NCBI GenBank assembly: GCA_934098485.1
Contig: CAKOOH010000003.1
Location: 62,001-126,000, forward strand
Length of the DNA stretch: 64,000 nucleotides
Origin: an uncultured Bacilli bacterium
GTDB lineage: Bacteria; Bacillota_I; Bacilli_A; RF39; UBA660
Direction: 5' to 3'
Made by a program: the position numbers and the translations under genes. Of the stretch, positions 8,768 to 16,233 are shown one piece after another (the stretch's first letter is position 1; every line of letters starts with the position of its first letter). Below the pieces are notes generated by a model. It was not told where the DNA came from and did not search any database. It worked only from the letters and a program-made list of their open reading frames with translations.

Positions 8768-9580
8768 ATGTTAATAAATATTGTAAAAACAATTATTATT
8801 GGTATAATAGAAGGAGTGACCGAATGGCTTCCTATTAGTAGTACTGGTCACATGATATTAGCAAATGAATTTATAAAATTAGATGTAACTGATAAATTTT
8901 GGGAAATGTTTGAAGTTGTAATTCAGTTAGGTGCTATATTTGCCGTGGTAGTTACCGTTTTTAAAGATTTATTTCCTTGGGGTTTTAATAAAACAAAAGA
9001 AGATACCCAAAAGACTTTTAATTTATGGTTTAAAATAATCATCGGCTGCATTCCATGCGCCATCATCGGTTTATTATTTGATGATTATATTAATGCTAAA
9101 TTTTATAATCCCTGGACTGTTGCTATAACTCTTATTATTTATGGTATTTGGTTCATAATTGTTGAAAATAAAAAGAAAAAACCAAAAGTAACAGATATTA
9201 ATAAATTAAGTTATTTAGATGCCTTAAAAGTTGGATTATTTCAGGTTTTATCAATTATTCCTGGAACTAGTAGAAGTGGTTCAACTATCATTGGTGGTTT
9301 AGAAATTGGCTTAGATCGAAAAGTTGCTACAAATTTTACTTTTTATCTATCCATTCCCGTTATGGCTGGTGCCTCTTTATTAAAACTTATTAAATTTGGT
9401 TTTAACTTTACCACTAGTGAACTTACCATTCTTTTAGTAGGTATGTTAACTGCTTTTATAGTTTCCATAATTTCTATAAAATTCTTACTTAAATATATTA
9501 AAAATAATGATTTCAAAGCCTTTGGCTATTATCGTATAATTTTAGGCATAATAGTATTATTATACTTTATAATAAAATAG
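8768..9580 (+). CDS. uppP: Undecaprenyl-diphosphatase UppP (BacA)
   Basis: A 270-residue polytopic membrane protein with both family motifs: EGVTEWLPISSTGHM near the N-terminus and PGTSRSGSTI in the second half (about residue 175). It dephosphorylates undecaprenyl pyrophosphate to regenerate the lipid carrier for peptidoglycan and wall polymer synthesis, and confers basal bacitracin tolerance. Length is typical (265-275). The binding site GGAAAGAGGAAAG precedes ATG 8768. There is no terminator between it and the following membrane-anchored unknown, 20 bases downstream, so the two probably share a transcript. Confidence 0.95.
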   Translation: MLINIVKTIIIGIIEGVTEWLPISSTGHMILANEFIKLDVTDKFWEMFEVVIQLGAIFAVVVTVFKDLFPWGFNKTKEDTQKTFNLWFKIIIGCIPCAIIGLLFDDYINAKFYNPWTVAITLIIYGIWFIIVENKKKKPKVTDINKLSYLDALKVGLFQVLSIIPGTSRSGSTIIGGLEIGLDRKVATNFTFYLSIPVMAGASLLKLIKFGFNFTTSELTILLVGMLTAFIVSIISIKFLLKYIKNNDFKAFGYYRIILGIIVLLYFIIK

Positions 9581-9600
9581 AACAGGTCGTGTAGTAGTAA

Positions 9601-10368
9601 ATGAAAAAAAACATCATATTAATATCACTTTTAATTCTCTTATTTGTCTTTGGGTTACTTATATATGATTTTAGTGATAATCTAGATAAAGAAATAACTA
9701 ACAAAAATTGGTTTTTAGTAGAAGATAATGATTTATATGAAATATCTTTTAAAGATAATAATTTTGTTTATTTAAAAAATAATAAAAAAATTGTTGATTT
9801 TGAAGATTGCAAAAATTATCATTTTAATAATAGTACTAATGTAGTTAAATTAGGCTGTAATAATAAAAAAGCCTACATTGCCTCTTTTAATGAAAATACT
9901 TTAACCATGACAATAGATAACAAAGAAAGTACCTATTATTCATCAGAAGATTTAGCTTATGAAGAAAACTTTAAAAAACAAAATGAGTTAACCGATGATG
10001 AATATAAATCTTTAGTTGCTATTGATTTATCAGAATATAGTTCTATATCTATGAAAGAATTAAATAGTATTTATAAGGGAAAGAAAAATGTAAATATTGC
10101 TTTAGTAAATGAAACTATTAACTATAATAATGTTTTTAATATGAATGTTTTAACTACAATGATAAAAAAGTCTGAACAAAAATATCAATTATTATTTATA
10201 GACAAATTAAATGAAACTAATTTAGAAAAATTAAATAGTTATACTAAACTAAAAGAATATAATAGTAATGAAATTTTAATCTATGAAGTTGGTAATAAAA
10301 AGTTTAAATTAAAAGAAAAAATTAAAATTACTGACAAAGAAGAAATGAATAAAAAAATAAATATATAA
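9601..10368 (+). CDS. Unknown membrane-anchored protein downstream of uppP
   Basis: A 255-residue protein not recognised. Residues 5-25 form one hydrophobic helix with a basic start (MKKN), so the rest is probably outside the cell. The remainder is Asn/Lys/Asp-rich with two apparent parts. The first, about residues 30-115, looks like a beta-rich repeat with a Cys pair in DFEDCKNYHF and VVKLGCNN. The second, about residues 130-250, alternates strand and helix and may be thioredoxin-like, but no CxxC is present. It follows uppP by 20 bases. A hairpin terminator starts within two bases of the stop. Confidence 0.6.
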   Translation: MKKNIILISLLILLFVFGLLIYDFSDNLDKEITNKNWFLVEDNDLYEISFKDNNFVYLKNNKKIVDFEDCKNYHFNNSTNVVKLGCNNKKAYIASFNENTLTMTIDNKESTYYSSEDLAYEENFKKQNELTDDEYKSLVAIDLSEYSSISMKELNSIYKGKKNVNIALVNETINYNNVFNMNVLTTMIKKSEQKYQLLFIDKLNETNLEKLNSYTKLKEYNSNEILIYEVGNKKFKLKEKIKITDKEEMNKKINI

Positions 10369-10369
10369 T

Positions 10370-10397
10370 TGTCTATGGTTAATATCATGGACTTTTT
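10370..10397 (+). terminator. Terminator hairpin of the repeated GTCTATGG cassette, copy 1
   Basis: GTCTATG (10371-10377) pairs with CATGGAC (10386-10392, one G-T pair), followed by TTTTT. It ends the uppP unit and begins a 50-base segment that is homologous to the one at 45378. Confidence 0.65.
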
Positions 10398-10414
10398 AAA
10401 TGCCTATAATTAAC

Positions 10415-10443
10415 TTGACTAAGATTTATGATAATAGTAAAAT
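10415..10443 (+). promoter_or_regulatory. Sigma-A-type promoter of the 10472 surface protein gene
   Basis: TTGACT (10415-10420), a 17-base spacer and TAAAAT (10438-10443). It lies in a cassette homologous to the promoter at 45422, but without the G-tract found there. Confidence 0.7.
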
Positions 10444-10471
10444 TAAATAGATAATAGTAGGTGAGTACAAA

Positions 10472-12241
10472 GTGAAAATTAATAAAGAAAAAGTAATAAA
10501 TTATTGGAATAAATTAATAAAAAATAAAGCGTTTTTATATTTTAGTTTTTGTATAGTTTTACTGTTATTTTGCTTTACTTTAAATATAACATTTGCTAAG
10601 TATACACATACTAAAACTATTGGTGCAAACATTACTATAGGACAGTTAAAATATAATATGCAGATAAATAATGGTGAATTAGAAGATAGAATTCTTAGAA
10701 TATCTAAAAATAGCACAAGATTGTATACTATAGGATTAACATCTTTAAATAAATTTGACACAAAGTATGAATTAATATATCATGTATGTAATGATGAAAA
10801 ATGTTCTTCTTATATAGATATGCCTAATGATTTAGATATAAGAAAATCATCTTCTACATCAAGCGATATTCAAGATAATATAGATAAAAATGGTTTTAAT
10901 TCTATAACAATTGTTGGAATAAATAGTAGTACCACAACAGATTACTATATAAAAATAGATTTAAATGCTGGATATATTCATAATGAATTAACATTATCTA
11001 ACCAAATAAATCTAACTTATTACGATAATGACATTACAGTTGTTGCCTATGTTGACGGAGTAGAAGTAAAAGAATTTCCAAATACAATTGGATATGTAAT
11101 ATCTTCTTCAGAATGTAAAGTTAATGGTACACCAGACAATAATATTAAAGTAAATGGATACTGGGATTATACAAATGACAAATGGATAATAAATGTTAAT
11201 AACATATCAAAATCAAATACAATATGCGATGTAAATTTTGAAACTGCTCCGACTTTAGCAGAAGCGATAAGAAAAAATTATCCTACCATAGAAACACCAA
11301 AAACAACTCCAGGATCTAAAGTGTCTACAACAACAGAAGCACTACTTGCCAGCACCGACGATGATTATGGTACATCACTTTATTTTAGAGGTGCTGTAGA
11401 AAATAATTATGTTGAGTTTGCTAATAAATGCTGGCGTATCGTAAGAATAACTGGCAATAATGCGATAAAAATAGTTCTTTATAATGATAATGAAAATAAA
11501 GTAGCAAATCCATGTAATGCATCAAATGATTCTTCAACTGCGGCTTTTGCAAAATATGATGGAACAAAATATGAAAGTTATTTCAATTCCCCTGCTTCGA
11601 GAAACGCTCATATCGGATTTATGTATGGTAAGGCAGGAACTTGTCCATACGCAACTGAACATGCAAATACAAATGATAGTACAATGTTAAAAAATTTAAA
11701 ACAATGGTATGATTTATCGTTTAATGAACAACAAAAAAATAAATTAGCGGATACAATATGGTGTAATGATAAAAGTATTGTTTCTACAAGCGTATATGGA
11801 AATGGCTGTGGAATTGAAAGTACTCAATATAGTGCATCAATTAGAACAAATGCACCAACATTAGTATGTCCTAGTGACGATTTAGGTGTTAAAATTTCTA
11901 AATTTACAGCAAGCGATACCGTAAATGGAAATGGAGCATTAAAAGGATATAAAATCGGATTACTAACTGCTGATGAGATAGTGTTTGCTGGAGGTTCATG
12001 GAATACGAAGAATACTTCCTATTATTTATATAAGAATGCTACAGGATATTGGCTAACTATGACACCGCATATTTTTAGATATGGCGGTTCATTGAGCATG
12101 GTTGGCGTTCGTACTGACGGTGAAGTAAATTTTATTTCTTCAGGTGGTTTCGGTGGTGTTCGACCAGCTGTTTCTCTTATATCAACAATTACTATATCTG
12201 GCGGAACAGGCACTTCATCTGATCCATTTATAATTAATTAA
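10472..12241 (+). CDS. Large exported surface protein with shared C-terminal domain, copy 1
   Basis: A 589-residue protein starting at GTG 10472, 8 bases after TAGGTGAG. A hydrophobic segment (about residues 17-37) ends in NITFAKYTHTKTIGANI, the pattern of SipW-type signal peptides on TasA/CalY-like proteins. Residues 40-255 hold two beta-rich domains with Cys pairs. Residues about 258-589 form a large domain also found in the protein at 45479. Shared landmarks are LAEAIRKNYPTI/LAGIKENYPTI, YFRG..NNYV.FANKCWRIVR, IGFMYGKAG, KLADTIWCNDKS, NGNGAL, GVRPAVSL and a near-identical end (GTSSDPFIIN). No sortase signal or second membrane anchor is visible. The function is unknown; a matrix, adhesin or envelope role is inferred. 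It has its own promoter and terminator. Confidence 0.8.
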   Translation: MKINKEKVINYWNKLIKNKAFLYFSFCIVLLLFCFTLNITFAKYTHTKTIGANITIGQLKYNMQINNGELEDRILRISKNSTRLYTIGLTSLNKFDTKYELIYHVCNDEKCSSYIDMPNDLDIRKSSSTSSDIQDNIDKNGFNSITIVGINSSTTTDYYIKIDLNAGYIHNELTLSNQINLTYYDNDITVVAYVDGVEVKEFPNTIGYVISSSECKVNGTPDNNIKVNGYWDYTNDKWIINVNNISKSNTICDVNFETAPTLAEAIRKNYPTIETPKTTPGSKVSTTTEALLASTDDDYGTSLYFRGAVENNYVEFANKCWRIVRITGNNAIKIVLYNDNENKVANPCNASNDSSTAAFAKYDGTKYESYFNSPASRNAHIGFMYGKAGTCPYATEHANTNDSTMLKNLKQWYDLSFNEQQKNKLADTIWCNDKSIVSTSVYGNGCGIESTQYSASIRTNAPTLVCPSDDLGVKISKFTASDTVNGNGALKGYKIGLLTADEIVFAGGSWNTKNTSYYLYKNATGYWLTMTPHIFRYGGSLSMVGVRTDGEVNFISSGGFGGVRPAVSLISTITISGGTGTSSDPFIIN

Positions 12242-12256
12242 ATTTGTAAAATAACT

Positions 12257-12286
12257 TAGTCTATGAATAATCGTTCATAGACTTTT
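12257..12286 (+). terminator. Rho-independent terminator after the surface protein gene
   Basis: A perfect ten-base stem, AGTCTATGAA with TTCATAGACT (12258-12267, 12274-12283), with a six-base loop and a TTTT tail. The stem shares the GTCTATG core of the hairpins at 10371 and 45377. Confidence 0.85.
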
Positions 12287-12349
12287 ATAATATATTTGGC
12301 TTTTTAAAACATTTATAGTAAAATTAATTACTGGTAAGGAAGTGTTTTC

Positions 12350-13030
12350 ATGAATGTATTAGTAACTGGCTCTTCTAGAGGGTTAGGTAGAGCCATTATT
12401 TTAGAATTCGCTAAAAATCATTATGATGTCATCATTAATTATAATAAAAGTAAAGATAAAGCCTTATCTTTAAAAGAAGAATTACAAAAATATTCTGTAA
12501 ATGTAAAAGTAATTAAAGCAGATATTTCTAATGAAGAAGAAGTTAAAAAAATGTTTGACGAAATTTCTTCCTTAGATATATTAATCAATAATGCCGCTAT
12601 TGCTTTAGATAAAGATCCCTTAGAAAAAACTGGTGCTGACTTTAATAAAGTGATTCACACCAATTTAACCGGCACATTTTTAGTAACTAAATATGCTATC
12701 GAAAAGATGAAAGAGGGAAGTATTCTAAATATTTCTTCAACTAATGCTTTAGATACTTACTACCCCGAAAGTATTGACTATGATGCATCTAAGGCTGGTA
12801 TTATTTCCTTGACGCATAATTTTTCTAAATATTTAACCGATATTCGAGTAAACTGTATATGTCCAGACTGGATTGACACCGAAATGAATCAAGAAATGGC
12901 TGAAGACTACCGTCAAAAAATTGATTTTATCAAAAAAGAAGATTTAGCCAAATTAATTTTTAAAATTGCTACTAATAAAAATATAAATAATCAAATAATA
13001 AAGGTTGGTGCTGAAGATGTTAGAAACTAA
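12350..13030 (+). CDS. FabG-like short-chain reductase
   Basis: A 226-residue SDR with VTGSSRGLGRA (cofactor binding), DILINNAAI, the Ser in NISSTNA, the catalytic Tyr-Lys in DYDASKAG, and a late CPDWIDTEM in place of the usual PG.(I/V).T. It is a little shorter than FabG (about 245). A 3-oxoacyl reductase role is the nearest match, but the changed substrate loop and the lack of other fatty acid genes nearby leave this open. It overlaps the following PLP enzyme gene by 14 bases, so the two are co-translated. Confidence 0.78.
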   Translation: MNVLVTGSSRGLGRAIILEFAKNHYDVIINYNKSKDKALSLKEELQKYSVNVKVIKADISNEEEVKKMFDEISSLDILINNAAIALDKDPLEKTGADFNKVIHTNLTGTFLVTKYAIEKMKEGSILNISSTNALDTYYPESIDYDASKAGIISLTHNFSKYLTDIRVNCICPDWIDTEMNQEMAEDYRQKIDFIKKEDLAKLIFKIATNKNINNQIIKVGAEDVRN

Positions 13031-14222
13031 AATCGAAGAAATTGAAAGCCAAAATGCCTCTGTTTTTAAAGAAATTGATGATATCTGCTTTTATAATAGT
13101 AAGAAAGTTTTAGATGCTTTTATCAAAAATAAAGTAAGTGTAAGTGACTTTGCCAGCACAACTGGTTATGGAATTGGCGATGCTGGAAGGGATAAAATCG
13201 AAAAAGTTTATAAAGACGTTTTTAAATGTGAAAGTGCTTTAGTAAGAACTCAGTTTATTTCTGGAACCCACGCTTTAACTGTTGCCTTTTTTGCGGTTTT
13301 AAGACCCGGTGATACTATGTTATCAATAACCGGCAAACCATATGATTCTCTTCATGAAGTAATTGGCATTACTCCCAATGAAAGTTCTCTAAAAGCCTTT
13401 AACATTAATTTTAAATATATCGATTTAATAAATAATGATTTTAATTATGATGAAATAAAAAATAATTTAGATGGAATTAAAGTTATTCATATTCAAAGAA
13501 GTTTAGGCTACGGTAATAGAGACACCATAAGCATTCAAAAACTGGAAAAAGTAATAAGCTTTATTAAAAATATAAACCCTAGCATCATTATTCTTGTTGA
13601 TAATTGCTACTGTGAGATGTGTTCTAAAAAAGAACCTACTGAAGTAGGAGCTGATATCGTTATAGGTTCTTTAATAAAAAATCTAGGTGCCGGTATTGCT
13701 AGTAATGGAGCATATATTGTTGGCAAAGAAAAATATGTAAAACTAGCATCTGAAAGATTAACTGCTCCTGGTCTAGGCTTTGAAGTAGGTCCAACCTTAA
13801 ACCAAAATAAATCCTTTTTATTAGGATTATACTTAGCGCCAAATGTCGTAAAAAATGCTTTAAAAATAAAAGTTCTTACTAAAGAATTATTTGCTTTTTT
13901 AGGATATAAATTAGTAAATAACAATTTAGATGATATTGTTTTAGGAATTATTTTTAATAACGAAGAAAAATTAATTAAATATGTAAGCGCAATTCAAAGT
14001 AATAGTCCAATTGACTCTTCCTTTACACCTGAAAAAACCGATATGCCTGGCTATGATAATCAAATAATAATGGCAAGTGGTTCATTTACAGACGGTTCTA
14101 GCATAGAATTATCATGTGATGCTCCAATAAGAGAGCCATACATTGCTTATCAGCAAGGATCTTTAACCTATGAGTATGGAAAGATAATTATTGCTAGAGC
14201 AATAGAGCATATGTTAAAATGA
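13017..14222 (+). CDS. Aluminium resistance / methionine gamma-lyase family PLP protein
   Basis: About 401 residues of the YnbB family of fold-type I PLP enzymes. Landmarks are the N-terminal TTGYGIGDAGRDKIEKVY, VRTQFISGTHAL, ITGKPYDSLHEVIG, DNCYCEM, the putative PLP Lys in IGSLIKNLGAGI and the C-terminal ELSCDAPIREPY. The family is annotated as aluminium resistance or cystathionine/methionine gamma-lyase-like; the real reaction is poorly known. The start is ATG 13017, preceded by AAGGTTGG; upstream in-frame TTG/GTG codons are part of that site. It is in an operon with the SDR upstream and the export protein downstream (15 bases). Confidence 0.88.
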   Translation: MLETKIEEIESQNASVFKEIDDICFYNSKKVLDAFIKNKVSVSDFASTTGYGIGDAGRDKIEKVYKDVFKCESALVRTQFISGTHALTVAFFAVLRPGDTMLSITGKPYDSLHEVIGITPNESSLKAFNINFKYIDLINNDFNYDEIKNNLDGIKVIHIQRSLGYGNRDTISIQKLEKVISFIKNINPSIIILVDNCYCEMCSKKEPTEVGADIVIGSLIKNLGAGIASNGAYIVGKEKYVKLASERLTAPGLGFEVGPTLNQNKSFLLGLYLAPNVVKNALKIKVLTKELFAFLGYKLVNNNLDDIVLGIIFNNEEKLIKYVSAIQSNSPIDSSFTPEKTDMPGYDNQIIMASGSFTDGSSIELSCDAPIREPYIAYQQGSLTYEYGKIIIARAIEHMLK

Positions 14223-14237
14223 AAAAGGTGAAAATAA

Positions 14238-14750
14238 ATGGCAAATAAATTAGTAAAATGGATTATTGGCATCTTTGGTGGAGCAAGTTCTTCTCTTGTA
14301 ATGAAATATGTTATCGTGTTTTTAATATCTTTAATGCCTATTTTAGAACTTCGTGGTGGACTTATTGCCGCTGCCTTGCTAGATATTAAACCGCTTCCTG
14401 CTTATATCGTTTGCATTATTGGTAATTTAATTCCCATACCCTTAATACTATGGTTTTTAGATTACGTATTTGATTTTATGAAAAAGCATAATATTATGAA
14501 AAAATTTGTTTTATTCTGTGAAAGAAAAGGCAAAGAAAAACAAGGAAGTATTGAAAAATATGGCTTTTGGGGCTTAGTATTATTTATTGGAGTTCCTCTT
14601 CCTGGAACGGGTGCTTGGACGGGATGTTTAATTGCAACTTTGCTTCGTATGGATAAGAAAAAAGCGTTTTTAGCCGCTATTCTAGGTGTTATTATGGCTA
14701 GTATAATTATGATGTTAGTATCTTATGGATTAATTGCTAATTTTTTTTAG
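14238..14750 (+). CDS. Small multidrug export family membrane protein
   Basis: A 170-residue membrane protein with four or five helices. It contains MPILELRGGLIAAALL and the re-entrant-like IGVPLPGTGAWTGCLIA, which match the COG2426 'small multi-drug export' family. These share distant features with DedA-like proteins, including the paired 'E-RGG' and 'PLPGTG' elements. The transport substrate is not established for the family, so the name is only a label. It is the last gene of the SDR-PLP enzyme operon, followed within one base by a strong terminator. Confidence 0.82.
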   Translation: MANKLVKWIIGIFGGASSSLVMKYVIVFLISLMPILELRGGLIAAALLDIKPLPAYIVCIIGNLIPIPLILWFLDYVFDFMKKHNIMKKFVLFCERKGKEKQGSIEKYGFWGLVLFIGVPLPGTGAWTGCLIATLLRMDKKKAFLAAILGVIMASIIMMLVSYGLIANFF

Positions 14751-14774
14751 AAGACTAATTTTAGTCTTTTTTTC
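14751..14774 (+). terminator. Rho-independent terminator
   Basis: AAGACTAA (14751-14758) pairs with TTAGTCTT (14761-14768), then a T-run. It closes the 12350-14750 operon. Confidence 0.85.
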
Positions 14775-14819
14775 TTTTCTAATTTGTAATACAATATAAG
14801 AAAGTAAAGGAGGCTAGAC

Positions 14820-15959
14820 GTGAGAAATAACAAAGGCTTTATTGCCACATCTTTAATACTTACTTTTTTCTTACTATTTTGTGCACTTCTTTTAAATACA
14901 TTAAGAAATTATAACTTTAATTTAAATCTAATTGACAAGTTAAATAAAATAAATTTTTCAAAAAGTGATAATAATGGTGATGAACCCGAAGTCCCTGATG
15001 ATGGAACTACTGAGTGGACCTTTGCTTATAGTGGAGGAAGTAAGGTTTTTAGATCTCCTAGACAAGGATTTTATAAAGTTGAACTATGGGGAGCTCAAGG
15101 TGGGGGAGCCACTGGCGGTAAAGGTGGATATACTTCAGGAGAAATCAATCTAAAAAAAGGTGAAAAATTTTATATATATGTTGGTGGTGCCGGAAATTCT
15201 AGTGGTAAAGGCGGATATAATGGTGGCGGCGATGCTGGAGTTTTGGCTGCTAAGAATGACGGAGGCGGCGGAGCCACTGATATAAGACTTGTTGGCGGCA
15301 CTTGGAATGATGCGATATCATTAAATTCTCGAATTATGGTTGCAGCTGGCGGTGGTGGAGCGAATGCTAATGGAACAAACACCGCTGGCAACGGTAAAAC
15401 CGGGGGCGCCGGAGGCGGTTCCATTGGTTATCCTGGAGTTTCAACAATAGACGCAATGTCGGGAAAAGGCGCGGGTACAACTGTAGGTGGCGCTTCTGGT
15501 TCCAGTGGTAGAACACCTGGATTTGCCGGAAGTTTTGGCCTTGGCGGCAGCGGAAAACCATCAAAAAAAACTCCAACATTATCTGGAGGCGCTGGTGGTG
15601 GTGGTGGCTACTGGGGTGGTGGCAGTGGCGAAGCCTGTGAAGGAAACTGCGGCGGCTCTGCTGGTGGTGGTTCCTCATTTATAAGTGGTCATACTGGCTG
15701 CTATGCTGTGGAATCAGAATATAGTACTGAAGCAAGAACCTGTAATATTTATACGCAAGCCGGTTTTAACGAATGTAGTATTCATTATAGTGGTAAATAT
15801 TTTATTAATACAATAATAATAGATGGTGCTGGTTATAAGTGGGAAACGATAAAAGGGAATCTTGAACCAATGCCTGATTATTCATCGGACACGGGCACTT
15901 ATGAAAGTGGCGTAGGTAACGCCGGAAATGGATATGCGAGAATAACTTACATATCCTAA
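14820..15959 (+). CDS. Glycine-rich surface protein with pilin-like N-terminus
   Basis: A 379-residue protein with GTG start 14820 after AAAGGAGG. The N-terminus NNKGFIATSLILTFFLLF resembles a prepilin or TadE-like leader: basic residues, Gly-Phe, then one long hydrophobic helix to about residue 28. A linker follows. Residues about 65-280 form a Gly-rich domain (FRSPRQGFYKVELWGAQGGG, GGKGGYTSGE, YIYVGGAG, GGGATDIRL, SRIMVAAGGGGA) like the Gly_rich domain family also known from ALK/LTK receptors. The end carries SSFISGHTGCYA, a Cys cluster, CSIHYSGKYFINT and GNGYARITYIS. The Gly-rich and terminal parts match the protein at 26646. Probably displayed outside the cell; the function is unknown. 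Confidence 0.8.
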   Translation: MRNNKGFIATSLILTFFLLFCALLLNTLRNYNFNLNLIDKLNKINFSKSDNNGDEPEVPDDGTTEWTFAYSGGSKVFRSPRQGFYKVELWGAQGGGATGGKGGYTSGEINLKKGEKFYIYVGGAGNSSGKGGYNGGGDAGVLAAKNDGGGGATDIRLVGGTWNDAISLNSRIMVAAGGGGANANGTNTAGNGKTGGAGGGSIGYPGVSTIDAMSGKGAGTTVGGASGSSGRTPGFAGSFGLGGSGKPSKKTPTLSGGAGGGGGYWGGGSGEACEGNCGGSAGGGSSFISGHTGCYAVESEYSTEARTCNIYTQAGFNECSIHYSGKYFINTIIIDGAGYKWETIKGNLEPMPDYSSDTGTYESGVGNAGNGYARITYIS

Positions 15960-15967
15960 AAAAACAT

Positions 15968-15996
15968 TTGACAAATAAAGAACAAGTTATTATAAT
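15968..15996 (+). promoter_or_regulatory. Consensus sigma-A promoter of the ileS T-box transcript
   Basis: TTGACA (15968-15973), a 17-base spacer and TATAAT (15991-15996): a perfect match to the vegetative consensus directly upstream of the T-box leader. Confidence 0.9.
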
Positions 15997-16009
15997 TTAA
16001 GTCATAAAG

Positions 16010-16218
16010 CAATTGATGAAGACGTTAATATGAAAGGCATTTAGAGAGCTTACAAATTGGTGAAAGTAAGTATGCTAGAAATATTATGTATCACTTCTGA
16101 TGCTACTATGAAGATAGTACGTATATCTGCGTTAAAGATTTAAGTGTATGAATAAGTTCATAAACTAAGGTGGTACCGTGGCCATACGTCACCCTTAGAT
16201 TGTGAACTTTTTTTATTT
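16010..16218 (+). ncRNA. T-box riboswitch, isoleucine type
   Basis: The leader of ileS carries the T-box core AAGGTGGTACCGTG (16167-16180), which base pairs with the uncharged tRNA acceptor end. A GGTGAAAG element lies near 16060. A long outer stem (AAGTTCATAA... with ...TTGTGAACTT) ends in a T-run at about 16210, giving the terminator form. A candidate Ile specifier codon ATC lies at 16090-16092, just before ACTTCTGATG. Low Ile-tRNA charging would favour the antiterminator and expression of ileS. Confidence 0.9.
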
Positions 16219-16233
16219 AAAGGAGGAAATAAA

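Noticed and set aside
9601..10368. Thioredoxin-like function for the protein after uppP
   Set aside because: The second half alternates strands and helices, but there is no CxxC or other active-site motif, so no function was assigned.
10371..10397. The GTCTATGG hairpin as a small RNA or riboswitch
   Set aside because: The stem with T-tail right after a stop codon is explained by a terminator; no conserved extra structure is visible.
15170..15678. Several overlapping open frames on both strands within the glycine-rich gene, some Pro- or His-rich
   Set aside because: They are produced by the GGx-repeat codons of the real gene and have no binding sites of their own.
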